Of a stretch of 64,000 bases of DNA, positions 44,168-53,922 are shown in pieces (within the stretch, counting starts at the first letter, position 1; each line of letters opens with the position of its first letter). A model generated the notes under the pieces. It worked only from the letters and a program-made list of their open reading frames with translations. It had not been told where the DNA came from and did not search any database. Source of the DNA: Anaerocolumna sp. AGMB13025. Lineage in GTDB: Bacteria > Bacillota > Clostridia > Lachnospirales > Lachnospiraceae. Position numbers and translations under genes: made by a program. The DNA lies in contig NZ_CP121445.1 in NCBI RefSeq assembly GCF_029689925.1, positions 1,543,001 through 1,607,000 of the forward strand, given 5' to 3'.

Positions 44168-44347
44168 TGTTATAATAATGTGTAGTTATTATATTTATAT
44201 CTTGATTTTGAAAAGAAACTGAAAGTGAGAATATAAAAGTCCTTTCATTCTCAAGTATTAACTTTTCTAAATGTTAGAACAATTCTGTAGTATTAATCGT
44301 AGTATTAAATCCTATTTATATCAGATAAGATAAAACCCTAATATTGG

Positions 44348-44400
44348 TTTACAAGCATTAATAAATGTGATAAAATAACAATGTTATATAACAATGTTAT
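44348..44400 (+). promoter_or_regulatory. promoter with tandem TetR operator
   Basis: TTTACA (44348-44353), a 17-base spacer and TAAAAT (44371-44376). From 44375 to 44400 the 13-base palindromic unit ATAACAATGTTAT occurs twice in exact tandem, covering the end of the -10 box and the start of transcription. The adjacent TetR gene very likely represses itself here. Confidence 0.7.
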
Positions 44401-44432
44401 TTATAATACAATTAACAATCAGGAGATTATCC

Positions 44433-45017
44433 ATGCCACCAAAATCAAAAATTTCAAAGGAACAGATTATAGAACAGGCTTTTATAATGTTAAAAAAAGA
44501 GGGATATTCCTCCATTACAACAAGAAGACTTGCAGATTCCCTGCAGTGTTCTACTCAGCCTATTTATCATCTTTTTGCTAATATGGAAGATTTAAAAAAA
44601 GAGCTTTATAAAAAAGCCTGTGTATACTTTACGGAGCAGATAAAAAACAGTCTCAAGAAAGATACTCAGGAATTCCTGGGTATGGGGCTGGCCTATGTGA
44701 AAAAAGCAAAAGAGGAGAACCATATTTTCCGGTTTTTATATATGGAGAATAACTATTCCCTTACCGATATCCGGCAGCTGGTTGAATCAGCAGACGAATC
44801 AGTGGTGACGAAAGGGGCAGTGGGAATGAGCGGATTAGAAGAAATGGAGGAAAACAAATGGTCTGAACTATTTATGATGGTTTGGATTTTTACTCATGGC
44901 ATAGCCTCGATAACATCTAATAATCAAGTGGAAATGAGTGAGGAGCAATTAAGAGATATTTTAATCAAAGCCTATAAAGCGTTTGCTTTATTAGAGAAGG
45001 AGGAACCAGATGCTTAA
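44433..45017 (+). CDS. TetR family regulator
   Basis: About 194 residues. HTH KISKEQIIEQAFIMLKKEGYSSITTRRLADSLQCSTQPIYHLFANMEDLKKELY, then a C-terminal domain like that of TetR/WHG proteins (FTHGIASITSNNQVEMSEEQLRDILIKAYKAF). AGGAG lies before the ATG at 44433. A tandem operator lies at its promoter. Overlaps the next gene by eight bases. Confidence 0.88.
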   Translation: MPPKSKISKEQIIEQAFIMLKKEGYSSITTRRLADSLQCSTQPIYHLFANMEDLKKELYKKACVYFTEQIKNSLKKDTQEFLGMGLAYVKKAKEENHIFRFLYMENNYSLTDIRQLVESADESVVTKGAVGMSGLEEMEENKWSELFMMVWIFTHGIASITSNNQVEMSEEQLRDILIKAYKAFALLEKEEPDA

Positions 45018-45411
45018 AAAATCACCCAGCGGCAGCCTGTGCCCATACTATTATATGGGAGGGGAGCTGCATCCGCTAAAGTATGGCAGTTTTTTTAAGG
45101 ATAAAAACAGGTTGTTTAAGATAATGGAAGAAGAGGAAGCCTTTATATTAAATGCTCCTGGAGAAAACAACCGTAGAATCTGGATTGATTTGTATGAAAC
45201 AACTATTGATAACGAAGTAATAGAAAAATTAGCAGCTCATATTTTACGAATTCAGAATAAAATATTTAAAGTATGTTTTGTCGGCTGTGGCTTTTTTACA
45301 AAGCAGAAAATAAGGAAAGCAATGGCATATATAAAACTGGACCTGGCAGATCAGGTCAGATTTTTCTCGGATCCGGAGACTGCAAAAATGTGGCTTGTTG
45401 GTAAATATTAA
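45010..45411 (+). CDS. STAS/SpoIIAA-like small protein
   Basis: 133 residues. IWIDLYETTIDNEVIEKLAAHILRIQNKIFKVCFVGCGFFTKQKIRKAM and VRFFSDPETAKMWLVGKY follow the pattern of SpoIIAA-like STAS folds (D at strand end, K-V-hydrophobic-VG, final AxxWL). AAGGAGG precedes the ATG, and the eight-base overlap with the TetR gene means coupled translation and repression by the same operator. Function unknown. Confidence 0.6.
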   Translation: MLKKSPSGSLCPYYYMGGELHPLKYGSFFKDKNRLFKIMEEEEAFILNAPGENNRRIWIDLYETTIDNEVIEKLAAHILRIQNKIFKVCFVGCGFFTKQKIRKAMAYIKLDLADQVRFFSDPETAKMWLVGKY

Positions 45412-45461
45412 AGATAGGGGAAGTCACAGTTAAGGAACTTGTAGAGGAACTAAAAGAAGCA

Positions 45462-45710
45462 ATGTTAATAAAACTGCAATCAGGTTTTTCCTGTAAAATA
45501 CAACTTAAAGAAACTGGGGAAGTATATTATTGCATACATGATGAGCAGGTTATTACCCTACAGATATCAGATAAAGATGAGTATGAAATTAATACGCATT
45601 ACCTATCTTGCCAAGCTGGAACAGCAGCCAACTTATGGAAAATACATAATTACCGATATTATCTTTATACCCCTGTGGCACCCAATGCAAAGTACATGTT
45701 TGGATGGTGA
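45462..45710 (+). CDS. hypothetical protein (82 aa)
   Basis: MLIKLQSGFSCKIQLKETGEVYYCIHDEQV... ending TPVAPNAKYMFGW. The frame is open upstream to 45405 (IGEVTVKELVEELKEA) without any usual start codon, and the ribosome binding site at 45444 is too distant for a good start. It may be a real small protein or the truncated end of a longer one. No family recognised. 45711-45953 contains nothing else. Confidence 0.4.
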   Translation: MLIKLQSGFSCKIQLKETGEVYYCIHDEQVITLQISDKDEYEINTHYLSCQAGTAANLWKIHNYRYYLYTPVAPNAKYMFGW

Positions 45711-45953
45711 CTCTTAAAGAATAACACCATGCAGTGATGCATGTATGGGAAAACCATCAAAATAGTAAAGAGTTAGAATTTTCATAGTGTTATGAAATAT
45801 ATAAGAAAACTGTGATTAAATGAAATTGATAATTGGAGAAATTTACATTATTATATAAATGAGTATATGTATCAGCATTTGTTACAGAATAACTTTATAA
45901 ACAATAAAAACACATAAAAACACATAAAAGCAAACGTTTTTGGGAGGAATTTA

Positions 45954-46523
45954 ATGAATCAATTGTGCGAACAGATAAAGCAGTATAGACCTTATAATGA
46001 ACAGGAGTCAGTGGATCAGAGATTGATTCTTAAGTATATGAAGCTATTTGACAATATACTGGTAAGGGACAATGAAATATGTCATATGACTGCTTCTTCC
46101 TGGATTGTGAATCAGGACAGGAAAAAGATTCTAATGATTTACCATAACATATATGATAGCTGGGCCTGGACAGGCGGACATGCCGATGGGGAAGCTGATC
46201 TCTTATCCGTGGCACTTCGCGAAGCCAGGGAAGAAACAGGGATTCAAAGGATTAAACCAGTGCTAAAGGATATCTTTTCCCTGGAAGTGCTATGCGTCAA
46301 CGGACATATAAAAAGAGGAAACTATGTCTCTTCCCACCTACACTTTAATGTTACGTATTTACTGGAAGCAGATGATACGGAAAATATAAGGATAAAAGCA
46401 GATGAGAACAGCGGTGTAAAATGGGTGGAACTTGATAAAACCATAGACATGTGCAGTGAAATATGGATGAGAGGGATTTATCAAAAATTGAATGACAAAC
46501 TGGGCGAGATTAATCAGGTTTGA
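45954..46523 (+). CDS. Nudix hydrolase
   Basis: 189 residues. Nudix box GGHADGEADLLSVALREAREETGI fits the consensus. The preceding HMTASSWIVNQDRKKILMIYHNIYDSWAWTGG is typical of the Nudix subgroup near isopentenyl-diphosphate isomerase-like and phosphatase-like proteins in Firmicutes. GGGAGG precedes the ATG. Substrate not predictable. Confidence 0.9.
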   Translation: MNQLCEQIKQYRPYNEQESVDQRLILKYMKLFDNILVRDNEICHMTASSWIVNQDRKKILMIYHNIYDSWAWTGGHADGEADLLSVALREAREETGIQRIKPVLKDIFSLEVLCVNGHIKRGNYVSSHLHFNVTYLLEADDTENIRIKADENSGVKWVELDKTIDMCSEIWMRGIYQKLNDKLGEINQV

Positions 46524-46552
46524 TGTAGTAATTCGTAAGTATAAATGAAAAA

Positions 46553-46635
46553 TATATCATACAACTGATACGAACTTCAAAGTTTCAGTTTATACCTGAT
46601 AAGATTTCGTTAAAATTCGTATCAGTTGCATGGTA
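46553..46635. repeat. inverted repeat, possibly family C
   Basis: ATACAACTGATACGAACTTC pairs with ATTCGTATCAGTTGCAT about 55 bases later, followed by GGTATATTGATGCAATATC. The TTCGTA-n-GTTG-GTATATT order recalls the repeat at 63015-63185. It stands just after the Nudix gene. Confidence 0.5.
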
Positions 46636-46756
46636 TATTGATGCAATATCAGAGTAACGATTATCATGAGAAAAATTTATATGAAAGGGGAGTTTATATA
46701 TGGTCGTTAATAATCCTATCATTTATGGTTGGTTGGAAGATGAAAGCTTGTAGTTT

Positions 46757-46975
46757 AGAAGACAGAGGCATGTGGAAGATAGAAGCATGTAGAAGACAGA
46801 AGCATGTGGAAGACAGAAGCATGTGGAAGACAGAAGCATGTAGAAGACAGAAGCATGTGGAAGACAGAAGCATGTAGAAGCTTGAAGCATGTAGAAGACA
46901 GAAGTAGTGGAAGACAGAAGCATGTAGAAGACAGAAGCTTTGCAGAAGACAGAAGTTTTGGAGAACATAAAAACT
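46757..46975 (+). repeat. 17-bp tandem array, about 12 units
   Basis: Units GAAGACAGAAGCATGTG/A repeated head to tail with progressive decay at the right end. Because 17 is not a multiple of three, all frames show repetitive pseudo-ORFs on both strands, which I reject. It occupies the gap between the Nudix hydrolase and the SLH-like gene. Confidence 0.85.
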
Positions 46976-47133
46976 TTATGGAAGACAAAGCATTAGAGAA
47001 TACAATGGTATTAGAGACGATTTTATGGTCAAGGTAAAAAAGTTGTACTTTGGATTTTATAGTCAAAATCGTATTTACTAAAAATAAGTTTTAGGGGTCT
47101 TTAAAGTATAAAATTAAGGGAGATTATTACATT

Positions 47134-48381
47134 ATGATGAAAAACTTGAAAAACAAAGGATTAAGCCTGTTACTGGCAATGGTAGTCTTAGTAACAACAA
47201 TACTATCACCTGCCCAAATTGGTGCCGAAGCTGCAACAAGCAGTAAGATAAAGCTCTATAACTTTATTAAATTAACCGTACAGGCAACGGGCCTGCAGGT
47301 GGAGACCACTTACTTAAATGCGGCTTTAAAAGCCGGAATTGTAAAAGTAGGAGATTTCTCGGATTACAGTAAATATACAACCAGGACAGACGCAGCCGTG
47401 ATACTGAACCGGGCAGACGAATATCTCCATGGAGATAAAGTAGATGCAGATTTACTATCTTTAATCTTAAGCAGCCGTATTTCAGATATTAAAAAGATAA
47501 ATGCTGATAAGAGAGAAGCCGTAGCTAAAATCTATGCAAAAGGCTTTATAAAAGGGTACAGTAACGGTTATTACATAAAAAGCAGAGAATTTAGGGGAAG
47601 TGAATACATGACCACCGGCGGAGCAAAAAGCATTGTGAGCATGTTAAAGGATACTAAGAAAAGGGCAAAATTAAGTCCGGATGGTCAGTTAATCAGGACA
47701 ACCAACTTACCTAAAAATGCGAGTAAGTATGAGTATATTCTGGAGACGTATCCAAATTCTTTTTATGAGATGAAATTTATGTACCAGCGTGCAAAGTATT
47801 CATTTGATCCAGTTGAAGGAAAGGACTATGCAAGTCCCGTTAAAGTAGGCTCTTCTATGGTGGGGTGGTTAGAAACAGATTCAAATGGAAAATGTGTTTA
47901 CGTAGATGATTGGATGAAAAAAGTGGAATTAAATTTAAAGACTAGGTTAAATGTAGATTACCGAACTGTTGATACTACCTGGTTAAATAATTTAAGAAGT
48001 ACCTATTATGTTTTTGGTAAATCTGAACTTAACAAGGATACAACAGATGATATCAAAGAATATATCCAGATAGTAAAGAAAAATAAAATAGTGATTAAAA
48101 GCTCTGTTATTTCAGTTGAACCATCAACTTTATATCTTGATGCTAGTTATAGAGTTCGAGTGTATGTTAAATTTAAGATTTCTTTTGCTGGAGATAAGAT
48201 GGCGCAAGAAGATTTGTTTTTTGGACGCATTATGCAGATGTATAACCTAAAGAAAGATAAGTGGTTTACCGGGATATATGATATAGAGGTTGGAACAAGA
48301 AATGGTAGCAGTGACGGAAGTGATTTTGCTGTATCGGATGATTCTTTTAATGATTATTTTTATAAGGGAGAAAATAAATAA
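47134..48381 (+). CDS. secreted protein with S-layer-homology-like region
   Basis: 415 residues. Signal peptide MMKNLKNKGLSLLLAMVVLVTTILSPAQIGAEA, cleavage likely near AEA-AT. Two SLH-like repeats (about 50-160; TRTDAAVILNRADEYLHGD and KREAVAKIYAKGFIKGYSNGYY...) suggest binding to secondary cell-wall polymer. The remaining 250 residues have no recognised domain. AAGGGAG precedes the ATG. Ten bases separate it from the 1091-residue secreted protein, so they form one operon and probably one surface complex. Confidence 0.75.
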   Translation: MMKNLKNKGLSLLLAMVVLVTTILSPAQIGAEAATSSKIKLYNFIKLTVQATGLQVETTYLNAALKAGIVKVGDFSDYSKYTTRTDAAVILNRADEYLHGDKVDADLLSLILSSRISDIKKINADKREAVAKIYAKGFIKGYSNGYYIKSREFRGSEYMTTGGAKSIVSMLKDTKKRAKLSPDGQLIRTTNLPKNASKYEYILETYPNSFYEMKFMYQRAKYSFDPVEGKDYASPVKVGSSMVGWLETDSNGKCVYVDDWMKKVELNLKTRLNVDYRTVDTTWLNNLRSTYYVFGKSELNKDTTDDIKEYIQIVKKNKIVIKSSVISVEPSTLYLDASYRVRVYVKFKISFAGDKMAQEDLFFGRIMQMYNLKKDKWFTGIYDIEVGTRNGSSDGSDFAVSDDSFNDYFYKGENK

Positions 48382-48390
48382 GGAGAGTTA

Positions 48391-51300
48391 ATGGTCAAAA
48401 GAAAAAGTCTTAGAAGATTAGTTACAGTAATAATAATGTTTTCAATTTTGATGCCAGGAAAATATGTGCAGGCGGATGAGAAACCGAATGTTAAGATAAC
48501 TGATGGCGAATTAAAGTTTACAACCATAGATAAAAAAGCATCAACTACAATCAGATGGAAAACGGTTGGTTTTACAATATGTAAGCAGAATACAAGAGGG
48601 TATCCCAGACAGGATACAGACGGAAATACCAAGACAAAAGATTATGCGACAATAAAGCTAGATGATGATGATAAAAGAGAAGTAGATATTGGAGATGGAA
48701 AGGTAGAAGTAACCTTTTGGGTCAATGAAGAGGCTATAAATGCGGCTTTAGACAAAACCAGTTTGGGGAGTATAAAAGATGGTGATACCATTTATCTGAA
48801 CGGTATTTTTCATGTGCTACGTGGTGATAAAGAAGAAAAAACCGATTATTATGACTGGAAAGGTGAACACGGGATTGCTGATGCTTTACTTCCAGTGACA
48901 TGGGCAGGTGGTGCTTCAGATTTTCAAGACCATTTTAATATCCCAGTTGAATATAATACGACAAAGAAATATCCAATTACCATTGAACGTTGGTTATATC
49001 ATTCTACCGGAAATGTGAAATACAATTATACTGATTATACCCCACAAAAAAAGAACACAGATTTTAGCACCAATAATTCTAAGATACAGACCTCGATAAG
49101 CGAAAGTGGTGAAACCTATTACCTTTACCGGGTATATTACATAAACTTAAGTGACTCAAAGAAAAAACTAGGTAATAAAAAAATAGAAACCAATCCTTAT
49201 GTATCGGAATCGGCATATCATAGTGATGTTGCTAAATTGCAAAATGAGACCTATAAGGTTCCCTGGCAAGGACTAAAGATTGTTGCCCTGTATCGGAAAT
49301 TTGTGGAACCAGGAGAAACAGAGGTAGCAGATGAAAAACAACGTGATTTCGAAGAATATGACCCCACTGCCGTTTTACAGGCGGACAGCCGTGGAAATGA
49401 AGCGTATGATGTATTAGAGGGTATCCCAGGGACGGAAGCCCTATATGCAAATGCTTTTACAAATGAGTATTTATCTGCATATAGATTTGTAAAATCTGCC
49501 GGTAAAAAAATGTACCAGGTGAATGTAACAAAAAACTATCGGCTGGAATGGGTTGAAACCATCACAGATACAGATGTGCTTGGAAACACAACAACAATAA
49601 CGATACCACATTCCCAAGCCGTACCGGTTACGAAAACGTATTACGTACAAAGACCATATTCTTACTGGAGCATTGACTCCCTGGCTGTATATGGAATCGA
49701 TAAAGCGGTCATAGCTAATGAATGCCTTCCTGGAGGAAGTGTCACACTGACGCCCTCCGGATATTCATCTCCCACAGTAAGTTATACACATAAGGACAAA
49801 GAAGAAGACCATATCACGGAGCCAGTTGCTCCGGGACAGTTAGTAAATGTTACAATACCAGGTGTCCAAACCATAAATGGAGGTTCATCACAGCCTGGTA
49901 TTCCAGAGGAAAGTTTCCAATCCAATGCAGAAGAGAAAGTTGGAAAAATTAAATGTAAGAATGACAAATTGATCTTCAAAGGTGTAACCATAATGTCCGA
50001 TGAACAAAAAGAAGATGAAACAGCAGAACCAGACGTAATTCCTGAAAGTACACAGATCGGACAAAATGTATTATACCAATCCGGACTTGTTATACCTGCG
50101 GTGACTGCAAATGCAGAATATGAAACAGAGGGAACGGTAATCTATAAGCCAATTGTAGAGTTTAATCAGGATACGGATACCGAATATGATATTGAGGATA
50201 TCAACAGTGTTGTGGTACATACTCCTACCGTCTGTGATGCACAGGTGCAGACTAATATCCAGGACAACCAGATGATAAATCCGGATAAAGGCCTTGCATC
50301 CATGGTACTTGACCGGTCTTTTATGGTGAAAATCCCAACAGAAGGAAACCACAGAGATATCTTAGGGTATGGTTATAAAGATTATGCTAAGTATATTGCA
50401 AACCGGCAGGTGAAATTCCCATTTGATGTATACAGCGGAAACTCAACAAATGGTATGTTCATTCCAGCAGGGAATTGGATTAATGTATCAAGAGAAGAAA
50501 CCCAGTTCTACCTTCCTACCTGGGTGCAAGAAGGAAAATATATGGTAAATTTCCAGAGTATAGCCATCAATTCAGATGCCAATAACGGCAGATCCCAGAC
50601 AGAGACCATGGCGAACCTGGATTTAAGCAACTATGTTGCTACAGATACCGTTATGGTAGAAGTCTCCGGACGGATTTATGGACTGAATTTATATGACATT
50701 TCCGATTATCCAATCTGGGAAAAGGTCTTTCGGTCACTTGGTTCTTTAAAATTATCCGGGTTTAAGTACACGGTCGGAACAAAGGATCAGAACGGAAACA
50801 GCAATGGGCAGGATGGTAAATACACTCTGGCACTTGTGAACGGCAGCCATCCAGATTACAACAATATCGGAGCAATAAAGACCGGCTATGTGACCAGGTT
50901 TTCCCTAAAGACGGTAGGAACTATGAACGGAGAAAAAGATTATATCCGGATTAAGCCAACCTTCTATTATGTAGACAGCACCGGCAAGAACCGGAAGGAA
51001 GTGGATCTTTATTATTCTGAAACCATAAATGGACAAAGAAAACAAATGGTAAAAATGGGCAGTGACCTTGATTTAACAAACAGAAAAGCATTACGAACCG
51101 GAGATTCGTATCTGACAATTCCGGAGGGAGCTTTAAAACAGACGGCTAACTATCAGGAGATTTCCCTAAAAGACTGGAAAGCTCAAATGAAAGACATTTA
51201 TACATTTACGAACATTATGTTACCAGGAAGTCTACGTACCTTTGTTGGGTATGTTGCCAATGTACCAACCGGAGTATCGGAACAGCAGATTGCTGAGAGT

Positions 51301-51666
51301 GTACAGGACTGGTATGGAGAATATTATCTTCCAAGTGAGATTCACGTTGCACCAAAAGGGGTTGACATCTTAGAATATGTGAAGAATAATGGTAGTATAA
51401 ATTATAAAGAACCATTTTGGTTAAAAGAAGGATATGTCATAGTTAATTTCCAGATAGAAACGTTGCAAAACGGAGTAACGCATTTAAGTTATATTAATGC
51501 AGATAATGCAAAATCCGGATATTGTAATATGTGGAAACGGGAAGGATATCAATATAAAAAGGTTGATTATCAGGGGAATGAGTTCAACTTTATAGATGGT
51601 GATTATGTCTTATATTATGCTAATAAACCTGCTTCAAAAGATTACATTACCGCTGGTACCCACTAG
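48391..51666 (+). CDS. large secreted protein, possibly DUF5704 family
   Basis: 1091 residues. Signal peptide MVKRKSLRRLVTVIIMFSILMPGKYVQA. Rich in Tyr, Asn, Thr and Asp, as in extracellular beta-rich proteins. It has repeated segments such as PVTKTYYVQRPYSYWSIDSLAVYGIDKAVI and long stretches around 600-1080 with VDVYSGNSTNGMFIPAGNWI-like patterns. From memory it resembles DUF5704 proteins of Clostridia and Paenibacillus; this is not certain. No LPXTG or SLH anchor is visible. GGAGAG precedes the ATG. The partner gene upstream may anchor it to the wall. Confidence 0.65.
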   Translation: MVKRKSLRRLVTVIIMFSILMPGKYVQADEKPNVKITDGELKFTTIDKKASTTIRWKTVGFTICKQNTRGYPRQDTDGNTKTKDYATIKLDDDDKREVDIGDGKVEVTFWVNEEAINAALDKTSLGSIKDGDTIYLNGIFHVLRGDKEEKTDYYDWKGEHGIADALLPVTWAGGASDFQDHFNIPVEYNTTKKYPITIERWLYHSTGNVKYNYTDYTPQKKNTDFSTNNSKIQTSISESGETYYLYRVYYINLSDSKKKLGNKKIETNPYVSESAYHSDVAKLQNETYKVPWQGLKIVALYRKFVEPGETEVADEKQRDFEEYDPTAVLQADSRGNEAYDVLEGIPGTEALYANAFTNEYLSAYRFVKSAGKKMYQVNVTKNYRLEWVETITDTDVLGNTTTITIPHSQAVPVTKTYYVQRPYSYWSIDSLAVYGIDKAVIANECLPGGSVTLTPSGYSSPTVSYTHKDKEEDHITEPVAPGQLVNVTIPGVQTINGGSSQPGIPEESFQSNAEEKVGKIKCKNDKLIFKGVTIMSDEQKEDETAEPDVIPESTQIGQNVLYQSGLVIPAVTANAEYETEGTVIYKPIVEFNQDTDTEYDIEDINSVVVHTPTVCDAQVQTNIQDNQMINPDKGLASMVLDRSFMVKIPTEGNHRDILGYGYKDYAKYIANRQVKFPFDVYSGNSTNGMFIPAGNWINVSREETQFYLPTWVQEGKYMVNFQSIAINSDANNGRSQTETMANLDLSNYVATDTVMVEVSGRIYGLNLYDISDYPIWEKVFRSLGSLKLSGFKYTVGTKDQNGNSNGQDGKYTLALVNGSHPDYNNIGAIKTGYVTRFSLKTVGTMNGEKDYIRIKPTFYYVDSTGKNRKEVDLYYSETINGQRKQMVKMGSDLDLTNRKALRTGDSYLTIPEGALKQTANYQEISLKDWKAQMKDIYTFTNIMLPGSLRTFVGYVANVPTGVSEQQIAESVQDWYGEYYLPSEIHVAPKGVDILEYVKNNGSINYKEPFWLKEGYVIVNFQIETLQNGVTHLSYINADNAKSGYCNMWKREGYQYKKVDYQGNEFNFIDGDYVLYYANKPASKDYITAGTH

Positions 51667-51679
51667 ATTATTAATAGGG

Positions 51680-51700
51680 GGGGTGACATCATGTCATCCC
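51680..51700 (+). repeat. hairpin after the secreted-protein gene
   Basis: GGGGTGACAT/ATGTCATCCC (one G-T pair) 14 bases after the stop. It has no T run, so it is more likely an mRNA 3'-end protector or a weak terminator. Confidence 0.4.
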
Positions 51701-51811
51701 TCAAAGCTGAATAATGAAGAAATAGTTAAATAAAAAAATATCCTAAAGTACCAATAGCCTTATGTAGAAAAACCTATGTAGAGGATAGTCTAAAGAAGAA
51801 ATTATCTTATG

Positions 51812-52000
51812 TAGAAATTATCTTTTGTAAAAATTGTTTAATGCAGAGATTGTATATGTAAAAATTGTCCTATGTAGAAATCATTTTATGCAGAAATCAT
51901 CTATGCAGAAATCATCTATGCAGAGATTGTCTTATGCAGAGGTTGTCTTATGCAGAGATTGTTTATGCAGAGATTGTTTATATAGAGATTGTCTTATATT
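51812..52000 (+). repeat. 15-16-bp tandem array, about 12 units
   Basis: Units of the type TGCAGAGATTGTCTTA and TGCAGAAATCATCTA, more diverged to the left. It lies between the secreted-protein gene and the MFS gene; a short open frame through it is an artefact of the repeat. Confidence 0.8.
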
Positions 52001-52099
52001 GATATTGGTTTTTGATGATATAGAATTATGCCGATAAGTGATTATCCAAAGTCCTATGGCAGATTAAAAATATTCATTTATGATAGGGAGAAAAAATTT

Positions 52100-53269
52100 A
52101 TGGCGACATTATTGTTAGTTATTATTTATGTAGCTTTTATCAGCCTCGGGTTACCTGATTCCCTGCTTGGCTCAGCCTGGCCGGTCATGCATGGCGCCTT
52201 AGGAGTACCGGTATCCTTTGCTGGTATTTTAACTATGATTGTATCCGGAGGTACTATAATCTCAAGCCTATTCAGCGAAAGGCTGATTAGACGGTTTGGT
52301 ACCGGGAAAATAACTGCAGTCAGCGTTTTCATGACAGCCTTTGCATTGTTTGGATTTTATTCCATTCCGAGTTTTATCTGGCTGTGTATCTTTGCAGTAC
52401 CCATGGGGCTTGGTGCAGGTTCGGTAGATTCTGCCCTAAACAACTTTGTAGCTCTGCATTATAAGGCAAATCACATGAACTGGCTCCATTGCTTTTGGGG
52501 AATCGGTGCTACGGCTGGACCTTTTATTATGTCAATATTCTTAACCGGTCCGGGAAACTGGAATAGAGGTTATTTAACCATTTCTATTATTCAGATCTGC
52601 TTGGTAATCGTATTATTTCTGTCTCTGCCAATCTGGAGAACCTTTGAAAAAGAGAAAGCATCCGCGGAAGAAAAGACTAAGAATGCTACAGTTTTTCATT
52701 TGTTAAAGATGAAAGGGGCGAAACCAGCCTTGCTATCTTTCTTTTGTTATTGTGCAGTTGAGTCCACCACCGGCTTATGGGGAGGAACTTATCTGGTAGC
52801 CCATGTGGGTCTCTCTGCAGGTACTGCTGCAAAGTGGGTTTCATTCTTTTATTTTGGTATCACAGCAGGCAGATTCTTATCCGGTTTTCTTGCAATGAAA
52901 ACAAATAATAAGACTTTAATCCGGCTGGGGCAGGTCATCTGTATTCTGGGTGGTTTCTTCTTATTTCTGCCCTTTTCAGATTACTGCAAACTGGCTGGAT
53001 TTATTCTGATAGGTCTTGGGTGTGCACCTATATTCCCAAGCATGCTCCACGAAACACCAAGAAGATTCGGAAAGGAACTATCTCAGGCAGTGATGGGGAT
53101 ACAGATGGCTTTTGCCTATATTGGAAGTACTTTTATGCCACCCATTTTCGGATTTATGTCGGAAATAACAGGTATTGGTATACTTCCGGTCTTTTTAATA
53201 CTATTTATCATGCTTATGATCGTAACCTCGGAAATAATTAATAAAGAATTACATCAGGAATTAGAATAG
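52100..53269 (+). CDS. MFS transporter
   Basis: About 389 residues with 12 predicted membrane helices. LGLPDSLLGSAWPVMHGALGVPVSFAGILTMIVSGGTIISSLFSERLIRRFGTGKIT contains the MFS motif A region, and an equivalent GRFLSGFLAMK follows in the second half. The ATG at 52100 follows AGGGAG; the frame continues upstream to 52028 with no ribosome binding site. It resembles sugar or drug MFS proteins with the PMGLGAGSVDSALNNFVA signature. Substrate unknown. Confidence 0.88.
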   Translation: MATLLLVIIYVAFISLGLPDSLLGSAWPVMHGALGVPVSFAGILTMIVSGGTIISSLFSERLIRRFGTGKITAVSVFMTAFALFGFYSIPSFIWLCIFAVPMGLGAGSVDSALNNFVALHYKANHMNWLHCFWGIGATAGPFIMSIFLTGPGNWNRGYLTISIIQICLVIVLFLSLPIWRTFEKEKASAEEKTKNATVFHLLKMKGAKPALLSFFCYCAVESTTGLWGGTYLVAHVGLSAGTAAKWVSFFYFGITAGRFLSGFLAMKTNNKTLIRLGQVICILGGFFLFLPFSDYCKLAGFILIGLGCAPIFPSMLHETPRRFGKELSQAVMGIQMAFAYIGSTFMPPIFGFMSEITGIGILPVFLILFIMLMIVTSEIINKELHQELE

Positions 53270-53349
53270 GTTTACCCTGGCACCGCTTCTATTTTCCCAC
53301 ATATCCGTAATATACTAAGACAGAAAAATATTACTTGGCAGGTGAATTT

Positions 53350-53922
53350 ATGTCAGACTCTTTAATTACGAAACAGGCAATTGCCTCAGGGCTTAAATCT
53401 TTGATGAATCAAAAAGGTTTTGACAAGATAACCATATCGGACATAACAAAAAGCTGCGGGCTGAACCGACAGACTTTTTACTATCATTTTCAAGATAAAT
53501 TTGAATTGCTCAACTGGATTTTTTACAATGAAGTAATCACGGTATTAACCGATGGGTTAAGCCTGGATAACTGGCAGGATAACCTTTTCCGGATGTTAAA
53601 AGTGATGGAAGATAACAAAGTATTCTATCAAAATGCGATTAACCAGTCCTTTCAAAATGAATTCTCGGAGTATTTAATCAATATAGCAGTGGAGCTTTTT
53701 TGTGACATCATAGACAACTTGGCGAAAGATAACCTTATGAAAGAGGAGGATAAAAAATTTATAGCCGAGTTTTATTCATTTGGAGTTGTAGGACTAATCG
53801 TAGCCTGGGCAAAAGGCGGAATGAGAAAATCCACTGAGGTTATGATAAGGCAGATAACCACCTTGGTGGAGGACAGCAAATCCTTTGCTGTAAAAAGGTA
53901 TTTTCTAAAAAATTTGAGCTGA
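53350..53922 (+). CDS. TetR family regulator (DhaS-like)
   Basis: About 190 residues. HTH DSLITKQAIASGLKSLMNQKGFDKITISDITKSCGLNRQTFYYHFQDKFELLNWIF, and a C-terminal domain like TetR_C_8/DhaS proteins. AGGTGA precedes the ATG at 53350. Lies between an MFS transporter and a YhgE/Pip protein, either of which it may control. Its last codons (KNLS) are the first part of a 46-bp tandem repeat. Confidence 0.88.
   Translation: MSDSLITKQAIASGLKSLMNQKGFDKITISDITKSCGLNRQTFYYHFQDKFELLNWIFYNEVITVLTDGLSLDNWQDNLFRMLKVMEDNKVFYQNAINQSFQNEFSEYLINIAVELFCDIIDNLAKDNLMKEEDKKFIAEFYSFGVVGLIVAWAKGGMRKSTEVMIRQITTLVEDSKSFAVKRYFLKNLS

Noticed and set aside
46626..47066. Open frames on both strands with repeated MWKTEACRRQKHVED-like and SSTCFCLPHASVF-like peptides
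   Set aside because: They are translations of the 17-base tandem array in all frames, with no ribosome binding site or family.
51834..52037. 67-residue frame with repeated CRDCLCRD motif
   Set aside because: Product of the 15-16-base tandem array before the MFS gene.
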